64,000 nt of DNA, taken from positions 78,960,945 to 79,024,944 of the forward strand of contig CM075855.1 of NCBI GenBank assembly GCA_037975125.1, given 5' to 3'. This document shows, in pieces, positions 62,801-64,000 of the stretch; position 1 is the first letter of the stretch; the number at the start of each line of letters is the position of its first letter. This stretch comes from Latrodectus hesperus. Taxonomy: Eukaryota; Arthropoda; Arachnida; Araneae; Theridiidae. The notes under the pieces are model-generated. The model was not told the origin of the DNA. It searched no databases and saw nothing but the letters and a program-made list of their open reading frames with translations. The translations under genes and the position numbers were made by a program.

Positions 62801-64000
62801 GCTGTTTTGTCGCAGGAAATTGATGATAAAGAATATGTCATTGCTTATTGGAGTAAATGTCTATCGAAACCAGAGCGGAATTATTGTACAACCAGAAAGG
62901 AATTGCTGGCAATCGTCAAAGCCATAGAACATTTCCACCATTATCTCTATGGAAGAAAGTTCTTGCTCCGGACAGATCACGCATCCTTAACCTGGCTTTT
63001 AAATTTTAAAAATCCAGAAGGACAGGTAGCCAGATGGATTCAACGACTCCAGGAGTTTGACTTTGAAATACGTCATCGCAAAGGAACTCTTCATGGAAAT
63101 GCTGATGCACTATCAAGGAAACCGTGTAATGAAAGCTGCCGATATTGTTCTAGAATAGAGAAGAACTATCAGTTAGTAAATCCTGCGGTACGCCAAGTTA
63201 ATGTTTCAACTCCATCAAAACCCGACCCATGGAGTGATAAAGAACTTAGAGAAGCCCAAAAAGAAGACCCAGATATAAATCCAATTTTAGAATTAAAAGA
63301 ATCTTCCAGTATGAAACCAAGTTGGCAGGATATCTCCACCTACAGTCCTGCTACTAAACAATATTGGGCTCTTTGGGACTCACTCCATATAAGAAATGGT
63401 GTCTTATACAGGAAATGGGAGTCCGATGATGGACGTAATTTCAAATGGCAGCTTGTTCTTCCAAAATCAAGAATTTCAGATGTTTTGAAAGAATTGCACA
63501 GTAGCTCAACTGGAGGCCACTTCGGAGTAATGAAAACTCTACAGAAAGTTCGAGAACGCTTCTATTGGAGCAAAACGAGACAAGATGTAGAGAAATGGTG
63601 CCAATCTTGTGATGACTGTGCGGCACGTAAGGGACCAAAGAAACGTAGCAGAGGAAGGTTGCAGCGGTACAACGTAGGAGCACCTTTTGAGCGAATAGCA
63701 TTAGACATTTTGGGTCCTTTACCACGATCTTCAAATGGCAACAAATACATACTAGTTGTCATGGACTACTTTACTAAGTGGCCTGAAGCGTTTGCAATCC
63801 CCGATCAAGAGGCGACTACAGTAGCCGAGGTTCTAGTGCAGCAATGGGTTTCCAGATTCGGCACACCCTTACAAATTCATTCTGATCAAGGGACAAACTT
63901 CACCTCTGTTGTGTTTAAAGGAATGTGTCAAATTCTCGGAATAGACAAGACGCAGACCACGCCACTACACCCACAATCGGATGGCATGGTAGAGAGGTTT
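59882..64000 (+). CDS. continuous Gag-Pol frame of element 2, partial
   Basis: From the ATG at 59882 the frame runs through the rest of gag (shorter heptad array, capsid-like part, CCHC knuckle CWSCGAVGHVQRDC) straight into pol. The 56-bp deletion between 60970 and 60975 removed the gag stop, the slippery heptamer and the first pol codons. Protease Asp-Thr-Gly (from 61079), RT YLDD (62330-62341) and integrase Asp (63704), Asp (63884) and Glu (63992) all lie in the same frame. I saw no stop up to the edge. It lacks the first 37 or so gag residues. A fused product would make equal amounts of Gag and Pol, unlike normal frameshifting, so the copy is probably defective even though open. Confidence 0.8.
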   Translation, partial: MKAGQEEMKAGQEEMKARQEEMKAGQEEIKTEMMKEIKSGQEEMKAGQEELKKELKKDIVSVKEEFSNIIQEKMNAMEDKVTSVETKVLEIEENVEEALDNMNKKIESLEKQISNRHEEPNVTFVPSLANIKLSTFDGKSSWQVYKTQFMMVAEANGWNPRAQAFHLAASLRGDAADILETLPEEQRHDFQALSSALELRFGDKCTKEYSRLQLKSRYQKAGESLQELAADIQRLSHLAFSDCPAETRQDLALHHFIDSVRDPEIQKTLRLADVKDIGSALFYAHKIEAAQQAARKDRHSIRAVSTTDRDYDLRKQIEDLRRKFRNLEMSKGGRNTKIQCWSCGAVGHVQRDCPKRKDGGNDLRQKPHFKLFHISSVSSGDNGLFVMGHVNEVPCRMIIDTGANVTIIRTDLARKLGEKLIWTPPCITLQTVTGDKIKVHGKVKLNIAFGNAVYHHMAYVADINDEFILGLDFLKENNFKLDFKNNELHSCSEDITIFKTKYSDIKSVHHITAKSETTLPPRTETIVSGALSEDNNFHYGLTEYPDSDNSVKGILVASSLVDLSRNVIPVRVANLSNKVKLIKEGEVLATCTPVTCINRNCQATLSEPPDTLIDELLQRAELDDKQRNAARNLLLEFGDLFSKKSDDVGRTKLTQHRINTGNHPPIKQHPRRLPFAKQEEVDNLLMEMQQNDIIEPSESPWASPIVLVRKKDGSTRFCVDYRRLNNITKKDSYPLPRIDDTLDALSGKQWFSTLDLKSGYWQVEIHPEDREKTAFTTGQGLWQFKVMPFGLCNAPATFERLMETVLRGLSYEACLVYLDDIIIVGRTFEDHLRNIRKVLEKLKMANLKLNPCKCNLFRREVSYLGHIISAEGVRTDPEKISAVKDWSRPKDVHQLRSFLGLCTYYRKFVKGFSSIARPLHKLTEVKQRFLWTDECEKAFKQLKEALTSSPVLAYPQPEKLFILDTDASNENIGAVLSQEIDDKEYVIAYWSKCLSKPERNYCTTRKELLAIVKAIEHFHHYLYGRKFLLRTDHASLTWLLNFKNPEGQVARWIQRLQEFDFEIRHRKGTLHGNADALSRKPCNESCRYCSRIEKNYQLVNPAVRQVNVSTPSKPDPWSDKELREAQKEDPDINPILELKESSSMKPSWQDISTYSPATKQYWALWDSLHIRNGVLYRKWESDDGRNFKWQLVLPKSRISDVLKELHSSSTGGHFGVMKTLQKVRERFYWSKTRQDVEKWCQSCDDCAARKGPKKRSRGRLQRYNVGAPFERIALDILGPLPRSSNGNKYILVVMDYFTKWPEAFAIPDQEATTVAEVLVQQWVSRFGTPLQIHSDQGTNFTSVVFKGMCQILGIDKTQTTPLHPQSDGMVERF

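Larger units (their letters stand above)
59131..64000 (+). mobile_element. Ty3/gypsy LTR retrotransposon, element 2, cut by the window edge
   Basis: Same family as element 1 in the opposite orientation. It has a 609-bp 5' LTR, a primer-binding site, gag with an early frameshift, and pol up to just after the integrase catalytic Glu (63992-63994). Its 3' part lies outside the window. Nucleotide identity in pol is high by eye (mid-nineties). Relative to element 1 it has a 56-bp deletion at the gag-pol junction, an expanded U3 repeat, a shorter A/T homopolymer in the LTR and a shorter coiled-coil array. Confidence 0.93.

Overview
The window is AT-rich, gene-poor animal DNA. It holds one confident host gene and several mobile elements. 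The gene (a BTG-family protein), the element mix (Ty3/gypsy LTR, Tc1-like, Helitron-like, hAT-like and SINE-like) and the many long (TA)n tracts fit an arthropod. A spider is my best guess, but nothing in the sequence proves it. There are no bacterial features, no CRISPR array, and no tRNA or rRNA gene that I would defend.

Layout. From 1 to about 23.9 kb the sequence is AT-rich and non-coding, with short CpG-bearing islands (about 230-350, 8040-8340, 10800-10985, 17985-18075, 21830-21980, 22860-22990). It also carries a hAT-like MITE (2163-2366), a SINE-like retroposon (2375-2602) and a 142-bp retroposon with a 13-bp target duplication (11703-11870). At 25580-26122 on the minus strand is an intronless BTG/Tob-family anti-proliferative gene. 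Its upstream side (26150-26860) is a CpG-rich promoter with a TATA box, a full palindromic CRE, CCAAT boxes and two short upstream ORFs. Two of the distal islands carry the same full CRE, so they are candidate enhancers.

From 26.9 to 49 kb there is more AT-rich DNA, a tRNA-like SINE (about 29769-29930) and a decayed Tc1-like transposon (31245-32994). The transposon's broken transposase carries a 39-bp palindromic insertion that looks like a miniature TIR element. A second diverged copy of the hAT-like repeat lies at 34369-34460, and there are several anonymous GC-richer islands. From 49.3 to 52.4 kb a Helitron-like element is present as a head-to-tail dimer. It carries an exon for a basic N-terminal segment, flanked by two introns of identical 125-nt length.

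From 52.5 kb to the end, two Ty3/gypsy retrotransposons of one family stand head to head, separated by a (TA)n spacer. The first (52544-58805, minus strand) is complete and young: its LTRs differ at three bases apart from homopolymer length. It has a tRNA-Leu-type primer site, gag, a G GGA AAC slippery heptamer directly before the gag stop, and pol in the -1 frame with protease, RT, RNase H and a DD35E integrase. The second (59131 to the window edge, plus strand) has a frameshift near the start of gag. It also has a 56-bp deletion that removes the gag stop and slippery site and places gag and pol in one continuous frame. The gag genes differ in the number of 21-bp coiled-coil repeats, and the LTRs differ in the number of TTGGCGA repeats in U3.
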